Assembly (NCBI GenBank): GCA_963762315.1 | Contig: CAVXKO010000007.1 | Span: forward strand, 434,001 to 498,000 | Reading direction: 5' to 3' | Source of the DNA: RPQJ01 sp963762315 | GTDB lineage: Bacteria > Pseudomonadota > Gammaproteobacteria > Steroidobacterales > Steroidobacteraceae | DNA: 64,000 nucleotides | Part shown: in pieces, positions 16,624-26,966 of the stretch | How the letters are laid out: each line of letters opens with the position of its first letter | Position numbering within the stretch: the first letter of the stretch is position 1 | The notes under the pieces: generated by a model | The model's database searches: none | Seen by the model: the letters and a program-made list of their open reading frames with translations, nothing else | Told to the model about the DNA's origin: nothing | Made by a program: the position numbers and the translations under genes

Positions 16624-17622
16624 TTACTTCGAGATGACGCGCGCCATCTCGAGGACCTTGCACGAGTAGCCCCACTCGTTGTCGTACCAGGACACGACCT
16701 TCACGAAGGTGCTGTCGAGCGCGATGCCGGCGTCGGCATCGAACACCGACGTGCAGCTCTCGCCGCGGAAATCCGTGGCGACGACCTTGTCCTTCGTGTA
16801 GCCGAGCACGCCCTTCATCGGGCCTTCGGACGCGGCCTTCATCGCGGCGCAGATCTGCTCGTAGGTCGCTTCCTTGTTCAGCTCGACCGTGAGGTCGACG
16901 ACCGACACGTCGGACGTCGGCACGCGGAACGCCATGCCCGTAAGCTTCTTGTTCAGCTCGGGAATGACCTTGCCGACGGCCTTCGCGGCGCCGGTGGACG
17001 ACGGGATGATGTTCTCGAGGATGCCGCGGCCGCCGCGCCAGTCCTTGTTCGACGGGCCGTCGACGGTCTTCTGCGTCGCCGTGGCGGCGTGCACCGTGGT
17101 CATCAGGCCGCGCTTGATGCCCCAGTTGTCGTTCAGCACCTTGGCGACGGGTGCGAGGCAGTTGGTGGTGCAGGACGCGTTGGAGATGATCGCCTGGCCC
17201 TTGTACGACGCATGGTTCACGCCGTACACGAACATCGGCGTGTCGTCCTTCGACGGCGCCGACATGATGACCTTCTTCGCGCCGGCGGCGATGTGCTTCT
17301 GGCCGCCCGCCGCGTCGAGGAACAGGCCCGTGGACTCGATCACGATGTCGGCGCCGATTTCGCCCCACTTCAGCTCGGCGGGATCCTTGATCGCGGTGAG
17401 GCGGATCTTCTTGCCGTTGACGACGAGCGTGTGGCCCTCGACCGCGATCGTGCCCTTGAAGCGGCCGTGCACCGAGTCGTACTGCAGCATGTAGGCCAGG
17501 TAGTCCGGCTCGAGCAGGTCGTTGATGCCGACGATCTCGATGTCCGCGAAATCACGCGCCGCCGCGCGAAACACCATGCGCCCGATGCGCCCGAATCCGT
17601 TGATGCCGACCTTGATAGCCAT
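16624..17622 (-). CDS. gapA: Glyceraldehyde-3-phosphate dehydrogenase, type I
   Basis: NAD(P)-dependent enzyme, 332 residues. Rossmann start MAIKVGINGFGRIGRMVFRA; catalytic cysteine in SNASCTTNCLAP; AATATQKTVDGPS and the C-terminal SWYDNEWGYSCK. The residue after the second beta strand is Asn (GINDL), which usually goes with NAD rather than strict NADPH use, though this is only suggestive. Lies 31 bp downstream of tkt and 26 bp upstream of pgk in the same direction. A CGGGAGATCATTC leader precedes the ATG. Confidence 0.96.
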   Translation of the reverse strand: MAIKVGINGFGRIGRMVFRAAARDFADIEIVGINDLLEPDYLAYMLQYDSVHGRFKGTIAVEGHTLVVNGKKIRLTAIKDPAELKWGEIGADIVIESTGLFLDAAGGQKHIAAGAKKVIMSAPSKDDTPMFVYGVNHASYKGQAIISNASCTTNCLAPVAKVLNDNWGIKRGLMTTVHAATATQKTVDGPSNKDWRGGRGILENIIPSSTGAAKAVGKVIPELNKKLTGMAFRVPTSDVSVVDLTVELNKEATYEQICAAMKAASEGPMKGVLGYTKDKVVATDFRGESCTSVFDADAGIALDSTFVKVVSWYDNEWGYSCKVLEMARVISK

Positions 17623-17653
17623 GAATGATCTCCCAGGATGAAGAGTCGAAGGA

Positions 17654-19646
17654 CTACAGCAGCCCTTCCACGGTTCGAATCACGTTGTCACGAGTGAAGC
17701 CGAAATGCTCGAACAGCTGCTTGGCGGGCGCCGAGGCGCCGAAGCTCCTCATGCCGATCACCGCGCCGTCGCTGCCGACGTAGCGCCACCACCCGTCCCT
17801 CACGCCGGCTTCGATCGCCACGCGCGGCACGCCGGGCGGCAGCACCGAGTCGCGATACGCCTTGGGCTGCGCGTCGAACAGGTCGGTGCTCGGCATCGAG
17901 ACGACGCGAACGCGGCGGCCCTTTTCGGTCAACGCCTTCGCCGCATCGACGGCGAGCGCAACCTCGGAGCCCGTGGCGATCAGCACGCACTCCGGCGCGC
18001 CCGCGCTGTCGACCAGCACGTAACCACCCCTCGCGATATCGGCCCTCTGTGCGTCCGTCCGCGGCATCGGCGGCAACGCCTGGCGGGTCAGGATCAGGCT
18101 GGTCGGCCCGTCCGTGCGCGCCACGGCATCCGCCCAGGCGACTGCGGTTTCCACCGTATCGCAGGGACGCCACAGCCGCATATTCGGAATGATGCGCAGG
18201 CTGGCGACATGTTCCACCGGCTGATGCGTCGGCCCGTCTTCGCCAAGGCCGATGGAATCGTGGGTGTAGACGAGGATGACGCGCTGCTTCATCAGCGCGG
18301 CCATGCGCGCTGCGTTGCGGGCGTAGTCCGAGAACACCAGGAACGTGCCGCCGAAGGGCACGAACCCGCCGTGCAGCGCGATGCCGTTCATGACGGCGGT
18401 CATGCCGAACTCCCGCACCCCGTAGTGGAGGTAGTCGCCCGTCATGTCTTCGCCGGTGATCGCCTTCGCGCCCTTGTGGTTCGTGTTGTTCGACCCGGTG
18501 AGGTCGGCCGAGCCGCCGAGCATTTCCGGCACGGCGGCGCACAGGGCGTTCAGCACCTGCTGCGAGGACGCTCGCGTGGCCACGGCCGCCGGCTTCTCGA
18601 CGGCCGCACGGATGAAATCGTCGATGGCCTTGCGCCAGTTCGCCGGCAGTTCGCCCTTCAGGCGGCGCTGCAGCTCGGCCGCGTGATCCGGATACGCCTT
18701 GGCGTACGCGGCCATGCGATCGTTCCAGGCCTTTTCGGCCTTGGCGCCGGCGGCCTTGGCGTCCCAGCCCTGGCGGATCTCGTCCGGGATGACGAACGGC
18801 TCGTAGGGCCAGTCGATCGCCTTGCGCGTCGCGGCGATCTCGGCGTCGCCGAGCGGCGCGCCGTGCGTGGCTTCGGTGCCCTGCTTGTTCGGCGCGCCCC
18901 AGCCGATGATCGTCTTGCAGCAGATGAGCGTCGGCCTGGCCGTCTCGGCCCTGGCTGCCTCGATCGCGCGCTTGATCGCCTCGGCGTCGTGCCCGTCCAC
19001 GCCACGGATGACCTGCCAGCCGTAGGCCTCGAAGCGGCCCGGCGTGTCGTCGGTGAACCAGCCGTGCACCTCGCCGTCGATGGAGATGCCGTTGTCGTCG
19101 TAGAAGCAGACCAGCTTGCCGAGTTTCAGCGTGCCGGCGAGCGAGCAGGCCTCGTGCGAGACGCCTTCCATGAGGCAACCGTCGCCGAGGAACACCCAGG
19201 TGCGGTGGTCGATGACGTCGTGGCCGGGTCGGTTGAAATGCGCCGCGAGGATGCGCTCCGCGAGCGCCATGCCGACCGCGTTCGCCAGGCCCTGCCCGAG
19301 GGGGCCGGTGGTGGTCTCGATGCCGAGGTGATGGATCGACCTCCGGGTGGCCGGCGGTGTGCGAGCCGAACTGCCGGAAGTTGCGCAGGTCGTCGATGCC
19401 GAGCGGATAGCCCGTCAGGTGCAGCAACGAGTAGAGCAGCATCGACCCGTGGCCGTTCGACAGCACGAAGCGGTCGCGATCGGCCCACTGGGGGTTGCCC
19501 GGGTTGTGCTTGAGGTAATCGGCCCACAGCACCTGCGCGATGTCGGCCATGCCCATCGGCATGCCCGGATGTCCGGAATTGGCCTTCTGGACCGCATCCA
19601 TGCTCAACGCGCGTATGGCGTTGGCCAGCTGCCGGCGGGTGGGCAT
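17654..19646 (-). CDS. tkt: Transketolase, frame broken near 19343
   Basis: Thiamine diphosphate enzyme exchanging two-carbon units in the pentose phosphate pathway. The first frame reads MPTRRQLANAIRALSMDAV, then KANSGHPGMPMGMADIAQVL and SHTAGHPE; the second continues SIHHLGIETTTGPLGQG, AERILAAHFNR, the GDGCLMEGVSHEA cofactor motif and, later, the pyrimidine-domain and C-terminal parts. One surplus base in the acctcc run at about 19340-19345 separates them; removing it gives 663 residues, exactly typical. Heads a tkt-gapA-pgk-pykA operon. As an essential-type gene, the break is probably technical. Confidence 0.92.
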
Positions 19647-19777
19647 AAGGCTACCTCTTGGAAAGCCTCGTATTTTAGCGAGGCGGGGCGACTGGAATCA
19701 CCCTAATTTCCCCGGCTTGCTTCCGTCCGGGCATGAGGTTAAGGCAAATCGTCGCTGTCGGGCGGCACGCGGGTCGC

Positions 19778-19783
19778 TATACT
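19778..19783 (+). promoter_or_regulatory. Possible -10 element of metK
   Basis: TATACT in the 169-bp divergent space between tkt and metK, 33 bases before the metK ATG. No good -35 hexamer lies 16-18 bp upstream. No riboswitch-like fold was recognised ahead of metK. Confidence 0.35.
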
Positions 19784-19815
19784 CCGCGGCTCGCAGACCC
19801 AACGGAATTCCATAG

Positions 19816-21042
19816 ATGTCAACCGGTTACCTCTTCACGTCCGAGTCCGTCTCCGAAGGCCACCCGGACAAGGTCGCAGACCAGATCTCCGACGCCGTCC
19901 TCGATGCGATGATCGCGCAGGACAAGCGCTCGCGCGTCGCCTGTGAAACGCTGGTGAAGACCGGCGTCGCCGTCGTGGCGGGCGAAGTCACCACCGAGGC
20001 GTGGGTCGACCTCGAGGAACTGGTCCGCGGCGTCATCGTGGACATCGGCTACACCTCGTCGCACGTCGGCTTCGACGGGCGCACCTGCGGCATCCTCAAC
20101 ATCATCGGCAAGCAGTCGCCCGACATCGCGATGGGCGTGGATCGGGCCAATCCCGAGGAACAGGGCGCGGGCGACCAGGGCCTGATGTTCGGCTACGCCA
20201 GCAACGAGACGGACTCGCTCATGCCGGCGCCGATCTGCTACGCGCACCGCCTGGTCGAGCGCCAGTCGGAGGTGCGCAAGAGCGGCCTGCTGCCCTGGCT
20301 GCGGCCGGACGCGAAGTCGCAGGTCACCTGCCGCTACGAGAACGGCAAGGTGGTCGGCCTCGACGCCGTGGTGCTCTCGACGCAGCACGACCCGGAGGTG
20401 AAGCAGGAAGACCTGCGCGAAGCCGTGATGGAACTCGTGATCAAGCACGTGCTGCCGAAGGAATGGCTGAAGAAGGACACCAGGTTCCACATCAACCCGA
20501 CCGGCAACTTCGTGATCGGCGGGCCGGTGGGCGACTGCGGCCTGACCGGCCGCAAGATCATCGTCGACAGCTACGGCGGCATGGCCCGCCACGGCGGCGG
20601 CGCGTTCTCGGGCAAGGACCCGTCGAAGGTCGACCGTTCGGCGGCCTATGCCGCGCGCTACGTCGCGAAGAACCTCGTGGCTGCCGGCCTGGCCGACCGC
20701 TGCGAGATCCAGGTCTCCTATGCGATCGGCGTCGCGGAGCCCACGTCGATCACGGTCGACACGTTCGGCACCGGCAAGGTGAGCCAGGAAAAGCTCGAGA
20801 AGCTCGTGCGCGCGCATTTCGACCTGCGCCCCTACGGCATCGTGAAGATGCTCGACCTCGTCCACCCGATGTATCGCCCCACCGCGGCGTACGGCCACTT
20901 CGGCCGCGAGCCGGCGCACATGACCTACAAGTGGAAGGAATACATCGGCGGCAAGAAGGTCGAGAAGAGCGAGACGTTCACCGCCTTCACCTGGGAGAAG
21001 ACCGACAAGGCCGCGGCGCTCCGCAAGGACGCCGGCCTGTAA
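19816..21042 (+). CDS. metK: S-adenosylmethionine synthetase
   Basis: Makes SAM from methionine and ATP. 408 residues, slightly longer than the 384 of Escherichia coli. FTSESVSEGHPDKVADQISD at the N-terminus (substrate site), GAGDQGLMFGYA in the middle, and GGGAFSGKDPSKVDRSAAY (the P-loop-like signature). The additional length is in the central and C-terminal parts (for instance KKDTRFHINPTGNFVIGG and the tail ending AALRKDAGL). Followed by palindromic repeats and then the riboswitch-controlled ahcY, so both halves of the SAM/SAH cycle are adjacent but separately controlled. Confidence 0.97.
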   Translation: MSTGYLFTSESVSEGHPDKVADQISDAVLDAMIAQDKRSRVACETLVKTGVAVVAGEVTTEAWVDLEELVRGVIVDIGYTSSHVGFDGRTCGILNIIGKQSPDIAMGVDRANPEEQGAGDQGLMFGYASNETDSLMPAPICYAHRLVERQSEVRKSGLLPWLRPDAKSQVTCRYENGKVVGLDAVVLSTQHDPEVKQEDLREAVMELVIKHVLPKEWLKKDTRFHINPTGNFVIGGPVGDCGLTGRKIIVDSYGGMARHGGGAFSGKDPSKVDRSAAYAARYVAKNLVAAGLADRCEIQVSYAIGVAEPTSITVDTFGTGKVSQEKLEKLVRAHFDLRPYGIVKMLDLVHPMYRPTAAYGHFGREPAHMTYKWKEYIGGKKVEKSETFTAFTWEKTDKAAALRKDAGL

Positions 21043-21046
21043 CGGT

Positions 21047-21160
21047 CATAAATAGGGGACATTCTCCGTTTTTCCTGAATAGGGGACATTCTCCTTTTTC
21101 GCGAGTGCCGAAAAAGGAGAATGTCCCCTACTTATTGTCCCCTATTTAGGTCCCGTATTT
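21047..21160. repeat. GGGGACATTC-family hairpin, copy 2, with extra half-units
   Basis: Core palindrome: perfect 22-bp arms 21080-21101 (TAGGGGACATTCTCC...) and 21109-21130 with a 7-nt loop (cgagtgc). A further partial unit, AATAGGGGACATTCTCC, lies just before (21051-21067), and TTGTCCCCTATTTAGGTCCC just after. The block lies between the metK stop and the ahcY promoter/riboswitch and could also limit read-through from metK, although no U-run is present. Confidence 0.82.
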
Positions 21161-21161
21161 A

Positions 21162-21190
21162 TTGGTGCTCGTAAGCGCTTGTGGCAGAAT
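21162..21190 (+). promoter_or_regulatory. Candidate sigma-70 promoter of the SAH riboswitch/ahcY transcript
   Basis: TTGGTG (21162-21167), a 17-bp spacer and CAGAAT (21185-21190) would start transcription around 21197, just at the first base of the riboswitch aptamer. The hexamers are each imperfect; position is the main support. Confidence 0.4.
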
Positions 21191-21197
21191 GCCGGCC

Positions 21198-21272
21198 TAG
21201 CCTGAGGAGCGCTGCAACGGACCCCGTCCGCCAGGCTCAGGCACTTGGGTAACCCCAACCGCGCTCGCTGAC
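21198..21272 (+). ncRNA. S-adenosylhomocysteine (SAH) riboswitch
   Basis: Matches the SAH aptamer as I know it: a conserved GAGGAGCGCTGCAACGG segment (21205-21221), then CCAGGCTCAGGC. Helix P1 is GCCTGAG (21200-21206) with CTCAGGC (21236-21242); a TTGGGT/ACCCCAA-type hairpin follows (21245-21259); GCGCTC (21261-21266) can pair with GAGCGC (21208-21213) as the pseudoknot. It sits about 75 bases ahead of the ahcY start, the usual target. SAH binding turns expression on, so rising SAH induces its own hydrolase. A GACCTC/GAGGTC hairpin at 21270-21284 may be part of the expression platform. Confidence 0.88.
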
Positions 21273-21347
21273 CTCCGTGAGGTCGGGCGGGCGAATCCAC
21301 TCATGAACCCCGCACCGAACCGTCACGGTCAACGAGAGGACCGCCTG

Positions 21348-22766
<1,419 letters not shown>

Positions 22767-22775
22767 GCTGACCTC

Positions 22776-22805
22776 AGGTGTCCGGCACCTGGGTGCCGGA
22801 CACCT
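22776..22805. terminator. Hairpin between convergent ahcY and O-methyltransferase genes
   Basis: A perfect 13-bp stem AGGTGTCCGGCAC / GTGCCGGACACCT with a CTGG loop fills the 40-bp convergent gap. Position suits a bidirectional terminator, but no clear U-run follows, so it may instead be a repeat-type palindrome. Confidence 0.5.
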
Positions 22806-22806
22806 C

Positions 22807-23470
22807 TTATCGCTTGAGGGCCAGCGTCAGCCCGTCGCCGATCGGCACGAGGCTCAACTCGATCCGCTCGTCGGCATGCAGGGTCTCGTTGAAGTGCCGC
22901 AGCGCCACGGTGTCGGGCTCGGAGTTCTCCGGATCGGCCACCGCACCGCTCCACAGCGTATTGTCGACGAGCAGCAGGCCTCCTCGCCGCAGCAGCAGGA
23001 GCGTGCGCTCGTAGTACGCCAGGTAATTCGTCTTGTCGGCGTCGATGAACGCCAGGTCGAAGCTGCCGGCCTGCCCGTCCGCGATCAGCGCATCGAGCGT
23101 TTCCAACGCCGGCGCGATGCGCAAGTCGATCTTGCGGTCCACGCCGGCGGCCTGCCAGTACGTGCGTGCCACCGCCGTCCATTTTTCGCTGACGTCGCAG
23201 GCGACGATGCGCCCGTCCGCGGGCAGCGCCATCGCGACGGACAACGACGAGTACCCGGTAAACACCCCCACCTCGAGGCAGCGGCGCGCACCGCTCAGCT
23301 TCACCAGCAGCGCCATGAATTGCCCCTGCTCCGGGCGAGATCTGCATCCGGGCAGAGGGCATCGCCGCCGTCTCCTCCCGAAGGTCGAGCAGCAGCTGCG
23401 GCTCGCGCAGCGAGACGGAGAGCAGGTAGTCGTACAGCGAATCCGTGAGCGAGATCGTACGATTCGACAT
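22807..23470 (-). CDS. Class I SAM-dependent O-methyltransferase, frame broken near 23327
   Basis: Caffeoyl-CoA/catechol O-methyltransferase-like protein. The N-terminal frame (MSNRTISLTDSLYDYLLSVS ... MQISP) and the next frame (EQGQFMALLVKLSGARRCLE, VGVFTGYSSLSVAMALP) join when one G in CCCGGAG is skipped, giving 220 residues. SAM-site motifs: E-V-G-V-F-T-G-Y-S and the metal-binding FIDADKTNYLAYYE, then LLLVDNTLWSGAV. Substrate unknown. Its product SAH would feed the adjacent ahcY, but they are on opposite strands and the link is only neighbourhood. Confidence 0.87.
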
Positions 23471-23514
23471 GGCGCTACCTCCGCGGATGGTCAATCTGAC
23501 ATGATCGCCCCCCG

Positions 23515-24286
23515 ATGAACAGCGTACGCCTGCTGCAGTTCACCGACACTCACCTGCTTGCCGACCCGCACGGCAAGCTGCGCGGTGCGCCGACCCTGCC
23601 CCGCCTGCAGGCCTGCCTGGCCCACGCCGAGCGTCACTACCTGCCCGCCGATGCCATCGCACTCACCGGCGACATCGTGCAGGACGATGCGACGGCGTAC
23701 GGCACCGTCGAACTCCTGTTTGCCGACAGCCCGGCGCCGGTGCTGCTGATCCCGGGCAATCACGACGTCCCCGACGAACTGCGAGCGCCGCCTCGGCCGC
23801 GCGCCTTTCCGGCTCGGCGGGACGCATCGCCTCGGCGCGTGGACCGTCGTCCTGCTGGGCTCGTGGTTCGCGCAAGCTGCGAATGGCGAGGGGCGCCTCG
23901 GTGCGGCGCAGCTGCAATCACTGGACGATGCGCTCACGGCGGCACGTGGCGGCCCGGCGCTCGTGTTGGTGCATCATCCCCCGATCCTCATGGACGCCGC
24001 CGGCATGGATGCCCTGCGACTCGAGGACGGCGAGCAACTGCTGCAGGTGGTCGATCGTCATCCACACGTACGCGGACTGGCCTGGGGCCATGCCCACCAG
24101 TCGCTCGACGTGTACCGCGCCGGCAACGTGCGCATGATGTGCACCCCGGCCACCTGCATGCAGTTCCGGCCGCGCGATCCTGGCTTCGTGGTGGACGACC
24201 GTCCGCCGGGTTACCGGGTGATCGATCTTCAGGACGACGGCGGCATCGCCACGGAGGTGGTATGGCTCGAGAACTACCGCGACTGA
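23515..24286 (+). CDS. cpdA: CpdA-like class III cyclic-nucleotide phosphodiesterase / metallophosphoesterase, frame broken near 23781
   Basis: Binuclear-metal phosphoesterase. Metal ligands are visible in order: FTDTHL, GDIVQDD, GNHD, LVHHPPIL and GHAH. The first frame fails after VPDEL; skipping one C in CTGCGAG resumes ERRLGRAPFRLGGTHRLGAW and continues to ENYRD at 24286, 256 residues in all. The order and spacing match CpdA (Icc), which lowers cAMP; a related phosphoesterase role is possible. Divergent from the methyltransferase across 44 bp; the next gene starts inside its 3' end. Confidence 0.83.
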
Positions 24287-25182
24287 CCTTGCCGCGCATG
24301 AGGGCGCCCGTGCTGGCGCTCGTCGTGGCCGCTGGGTTCGCCGCCTGGCTGCCAGCCGCGAGCGAGGCCCGCGATCGCCACGTGCTGTGGACCGTCCAGG
24401 GCGAACACAACACCGTGTACCTGCTCGGCTCGATCCACGTCCTGCGAGCGGAGGATGGCGGGCTGCCCAAAGTGGCGCAGGACGCCTACGTCGATGCCGA
24501 GCGTCTCGTCATGGAAATCGACATGGACGACCCGATCTCCGGCGATCCAATGGCGGTGGCGACCACCGCCCTGCGCCTGGCCCTGCTGCCCGAGGGCCAG
24601 AGTCTGCGATCCGTGCTCGGCTCAGACTATGCCGCGGTGCAGTTGCATGCCCGGGAAGCCGGGCTCGACCTCGCGCTGCTCGATCGATTCGAGCCGTGGT
24701 ACGTCGCTACCGCGCTGCTGCAGGTGGCACTCGCCAAGCGCGGCTTTTCGTCGGAGCAGGGCGTCGAGGAAACCCTCGCGAAGCGCGCGATGGCGGACAG
24801 CAAGCCCATCGCGGGGCTCGAAACGGCTGAACAACAGCTCGGCATACTCGCGGGACTGCCGATGGCGGAGCAGAAGCGTTTTCTTCTGATGACGATCGAC
24901 GAGTTGGACGATTTCGACGCCGAACTCGACGAGCTGCTGCAGGCCTGGAAGTCCGGCGACACGGCGAAGCTCGCCTCGCTGCTCGGCGACGAGTTCGCCA
25001 GGTTTCCGGAGCTGTACCGTCCGCTGACCGAAGACCGCAATCGCGCATGGGTCGGCGAAATCGCGGACCTGCTCGACGACCAGGACGACTACCTCGTCGT
25101 GGTCGGCGCGCTGCATCTCGTGGGGCGCAACAGCGTCGTCGACCTCCTGCAGAAACGCGGTTACACGGTCACGCAGCAGTAG
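24262..25182 (+). CDS. TraB/GumN family protein
   Basis: 306 residues from the ATG at 24262, which has GGAGG five bases before; an in-frame ATG at 24298 is the alternative. A signal peptide (about 13-35, ending A-S-E-A) suggests export. The two family motifs are present: YLLGSIHVLRAED after the signal and VVVGALHLVGRNSVVDLLQKRG at the end; the glutamate-rich middle (ELDDFDAELDELLQ) is typical. The family is annotated TraB/GumN/PrgY and thought to be metalloprotease-like; role here unknown. Its start lies within the phosphodiesterase gene, so the two are likely cotranscribed. Confidence 0.85.
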   Translation: MARELPRLTLPRMRAPVLALVVAAGFAAWLPAASEARDRHVLWTVQGEHNTVYLLGSIHVLRAEDGGLPKVAQDAYVDAERLVMEIDMDDPISGDPMAVATTALRLALLPEGQSLRSVLGSDYAAVQLHAREAGLDLALLDRFEPWYVATALLQVALAKRGFSSEQGVEETLAKRAMADSKPIAGLETAEQQLGILAGLPMAEQKRFLLMTIDELDDFDAELDELLQAWKSGDTAKLASLLGDEFARFPELYRPLTEDRNRAWVGEIADLLDDQDDYLVVVGALHLVGRNSVVDLLQKRGYTVTQQ

Positions 25183-25221
25183 CGCTGCGCGATTTGCTGT
25201 CGCGGTTATGGCCGCGGCCAG

Positions 25222-25328
25222 TCGGCCTTCCGGGTCCCTTCCCGGGGACGCCGCAAGTACGTCCATGTAGGCTCCGCACGCGCCGTCCATGGCGCGTGAC
25301 GGCCCCGGGAACGGACCCGGAAGACCGA
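25222..25328. repeat. Long stem-loop with conserved core, copy 3
   Basis: 26-nt arms at 25222-25247 and 25303-25328 pair with two mismatches (TCGGcCTTCCGGGTCCcTTC...). The loop contains GGGACGCCGCAAGTACGTCC, TGTAGGCTCCG, then GCCGTCCATGGCGCGTGACGG. The core matches copies at 12.5 and 12.8 kb while the arms are unrelated to theirs. Fills most of the 227-bp gap between the TraB/GumN gene and rubredoxin. Confidence 0.78.
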
Positions 25329-25409
25329 CGCACGCGGCCGCAACGCTGACGCAACGCGAATTGCGCCAGCTGCCGCGTGAGCCGGCGCGCCAGCAGCGCG
25401 CGGCGAGCG

Positions 25410-25574
25410 TCAGAGTTCGACCATCTCGAACGACGATTTCGGCGCACCGCAGTCCGGGCAGACCCAGTCGTCCGCCACGTCGGCCCAGGCGGTGCCCGGC
25501 GCGATGCCCGACTCCGGGTGGCCCTTCGCCTCTTCGTACACGAAACCACAGTTCACGCACATCCAGGTCTTCAT
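25410..25574 (-). CDS. Rubredoxin
   Basis: 54-residue mononuclear iron electron carrier. Two knuckles hold the four cysteines: C-V-N-C-G-F-V-Y at the start and C-P-D-C-G-A-P-K-S-S-F at the end. The aromatic core Y, W, F is kept (DDWVCPDCGAPKSSFE). It stands alone, divergent from hemL across 116 bp. Rubredoxins serve alkane hydroxylases or peroxide/superoxide reductases; no such partner is in the window. Confidence 0.94.
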   Translation of the reverse strand: MKTWMCVNCGFVYEEAKGHPESGIAPGTAWADVADDWVCPDCGAPKSSFEMVEL

Positions 25575-25690
25575 CGGGATTTCACGCAAGGGCCTGCCAC
25601 ACGACGCATGGTACGTTCGCGCCCGGCGGGGCGCGAGTCGGCTGGTAAGATACCGTCTTCGCACGAGCCGACAGCGATGGAGCGACGAAC

Positions 25691-26959
25691 GTGAGCCTGT
25701 ACGAAGAAGCCTGCAAATACATTCCCGGCGGCGTCAATTCACCGGTGCGCGCGTTCCGCGGCGTCGGTGGCGAACCCATCTTCTTCGCGAAGGCCAAGGG
25801 TCCGTACGTGTGGGCTGCGGACGGCAGGAAATTCATCGACTACGTGGGCTCCTGGGGCCCGATGATCCTCGGCCACGCCGACCCGGCGGTGATCAAGGCC
25901 GTGCAGGAAAAAGCCGCCGACGGCCTGTCGTTCGGCGCGCCGACGGAACTCGAGACGGTCGTCGCGAAGAAGATCATCAAGCTCGTGCCGTCGATCGAGC
26001 TCGTGCGCATGGTCAGCTCCGGCACCGAAGCGACCATGAGCGCCATCCGCCTCGCGCGCGGCTTCACGCAGCGGCAGAAGATCATCAAGTTCGAGGGCTG
26101 CTACCACGGACACTCGGACTCGCTGCTCGTGAAGGCCGGCTCCGGCATGCTCACGCTCGGCGTGCCCACCTCGCCCGGCGTTCCTCCGGAGCTCGCGGCA
26201 CACACGGTCACGCTGTCGTACAACGATCTGCAACAGGTCCGCGATGCATTCCGCGAGATCGGCTCCCAGGTCGCGTGCGTCATCGTGGAGCCGGTGGCCG
26301 GCAACATGAACTGCATTCCGCCGGTGCCGGGCTTCCTCGAGTGCCTGCGCGAGGAATGCACGAAATCCGGCGCCGTGCTGATCTTCGACGAAGTGATGAC
26401 GGGCTTCCGTGTCGCGAAGGGCGGCGCGCAGGAGCTGTACGGCATCAAGCCCGACCTCACCACGCTCGGCAAGATCGTCGGCGGCGGCATGCCGGTCGGC
26501 GTCTTCGGCGGGCGCCGCGACATCATGTCGCACATCGCGCCGCTTGGGCCGGTCTACCAGGCCGGCACGCTCTCGGGAAATCCCGTGGCGATGATCGCCG
26601 GCCTCACGACGTTGCAGGGCATCGAAGCGCCGGGCTTCCATGCGCGCCTCGCCGCGTCGACCGACCGGCTGGTGAACGGGTTCGCCGCGGCAGCGAAGCA
26701 GGCCGGCGTGCCGCTCGCCACGAATCACGTGTGCGGCATGTTCGGCCTCTTCTTCACCAGCGCGCCGAAGGTGAACTCGTACGCGGATGCGATGAAGTGC
26801 GACGTCGAGCGCTTCAAGAAGTTCTTCCACGGCATGCTGGCCGAAGGCGTGTATCTAGCGCCGTCTGCTTTCGAAGCCGGCTTCGTCTCCGCCGCGCACA
26901 CGGACCAGGACATCGACGCGACCGTCGCGGCGGCCGCGCGAGTGTTCAGGACGCTCTGA
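25691..26959 (+). CDS. hemL: Glutamate-1-semialdehyde 2,1-aminomutase
   Basis: PLP enzyme giving 5-aminolevulinate, first dedicated intermediate of C5-pathway tetrapyrrole synthesis. 422 residues from GTG. Motifs: YIPGGVNSPVRAF, MVSSGTEATMSAIRLARG, FEGCYHGHSD, and the PLP region LIFDEVMTGFRVAKGGAQ with the catalytic lysine in TTLGKIVGGGMPVG; later GTLSGNPVAM. hemA is not in the window. The product is certain; the operon is probably monocistronic because the next gene converges. Confidence 0.97.
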   Translation: MSLYEEACKYIPGGVNSPVRAFRGVGGEPIFFAKAKGPYVWAADGRKFIDYVGSWGPMILGHADPAVIKAVQEKAADGLSFGAPTELETVVAKKIIKLVPSIELVRMVSSGTEATMSAIRLARGFTQRQKIIKFEGCYHGHSDSLLVKAGSGMLTLGVPTSPGVPPELAAHTVTLSYNDLQQVRDAFREIGSQVACVIVEPVAGNMNCIPPVPGFLECLREECTKSGAVLIFDEVMTGFRVAKGGAQELYGIKPDLTTLGKIVGGGMPVGVFGGRRDIMSHIAPLGPVYQAGTLSGNPVAMIAGLTTLQGIEAPGFHARLAASTDRLVNGFAAAAKQAGVPLATNHVCGMFGLFFTSAPKVNSYADAMKCDVERFKKFFHGMLAEGVYLAPSAFEAGFVSAAHTDQDIDATVAAAARVFRTL

Positions 26960-26966
26960 TCGCGCC

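Noticed and set aside
21047..21160. CRISPR-like repeat array after metK
   Set aside because: Units are inverted hairpins with no regular spacers; there are no cas genes.
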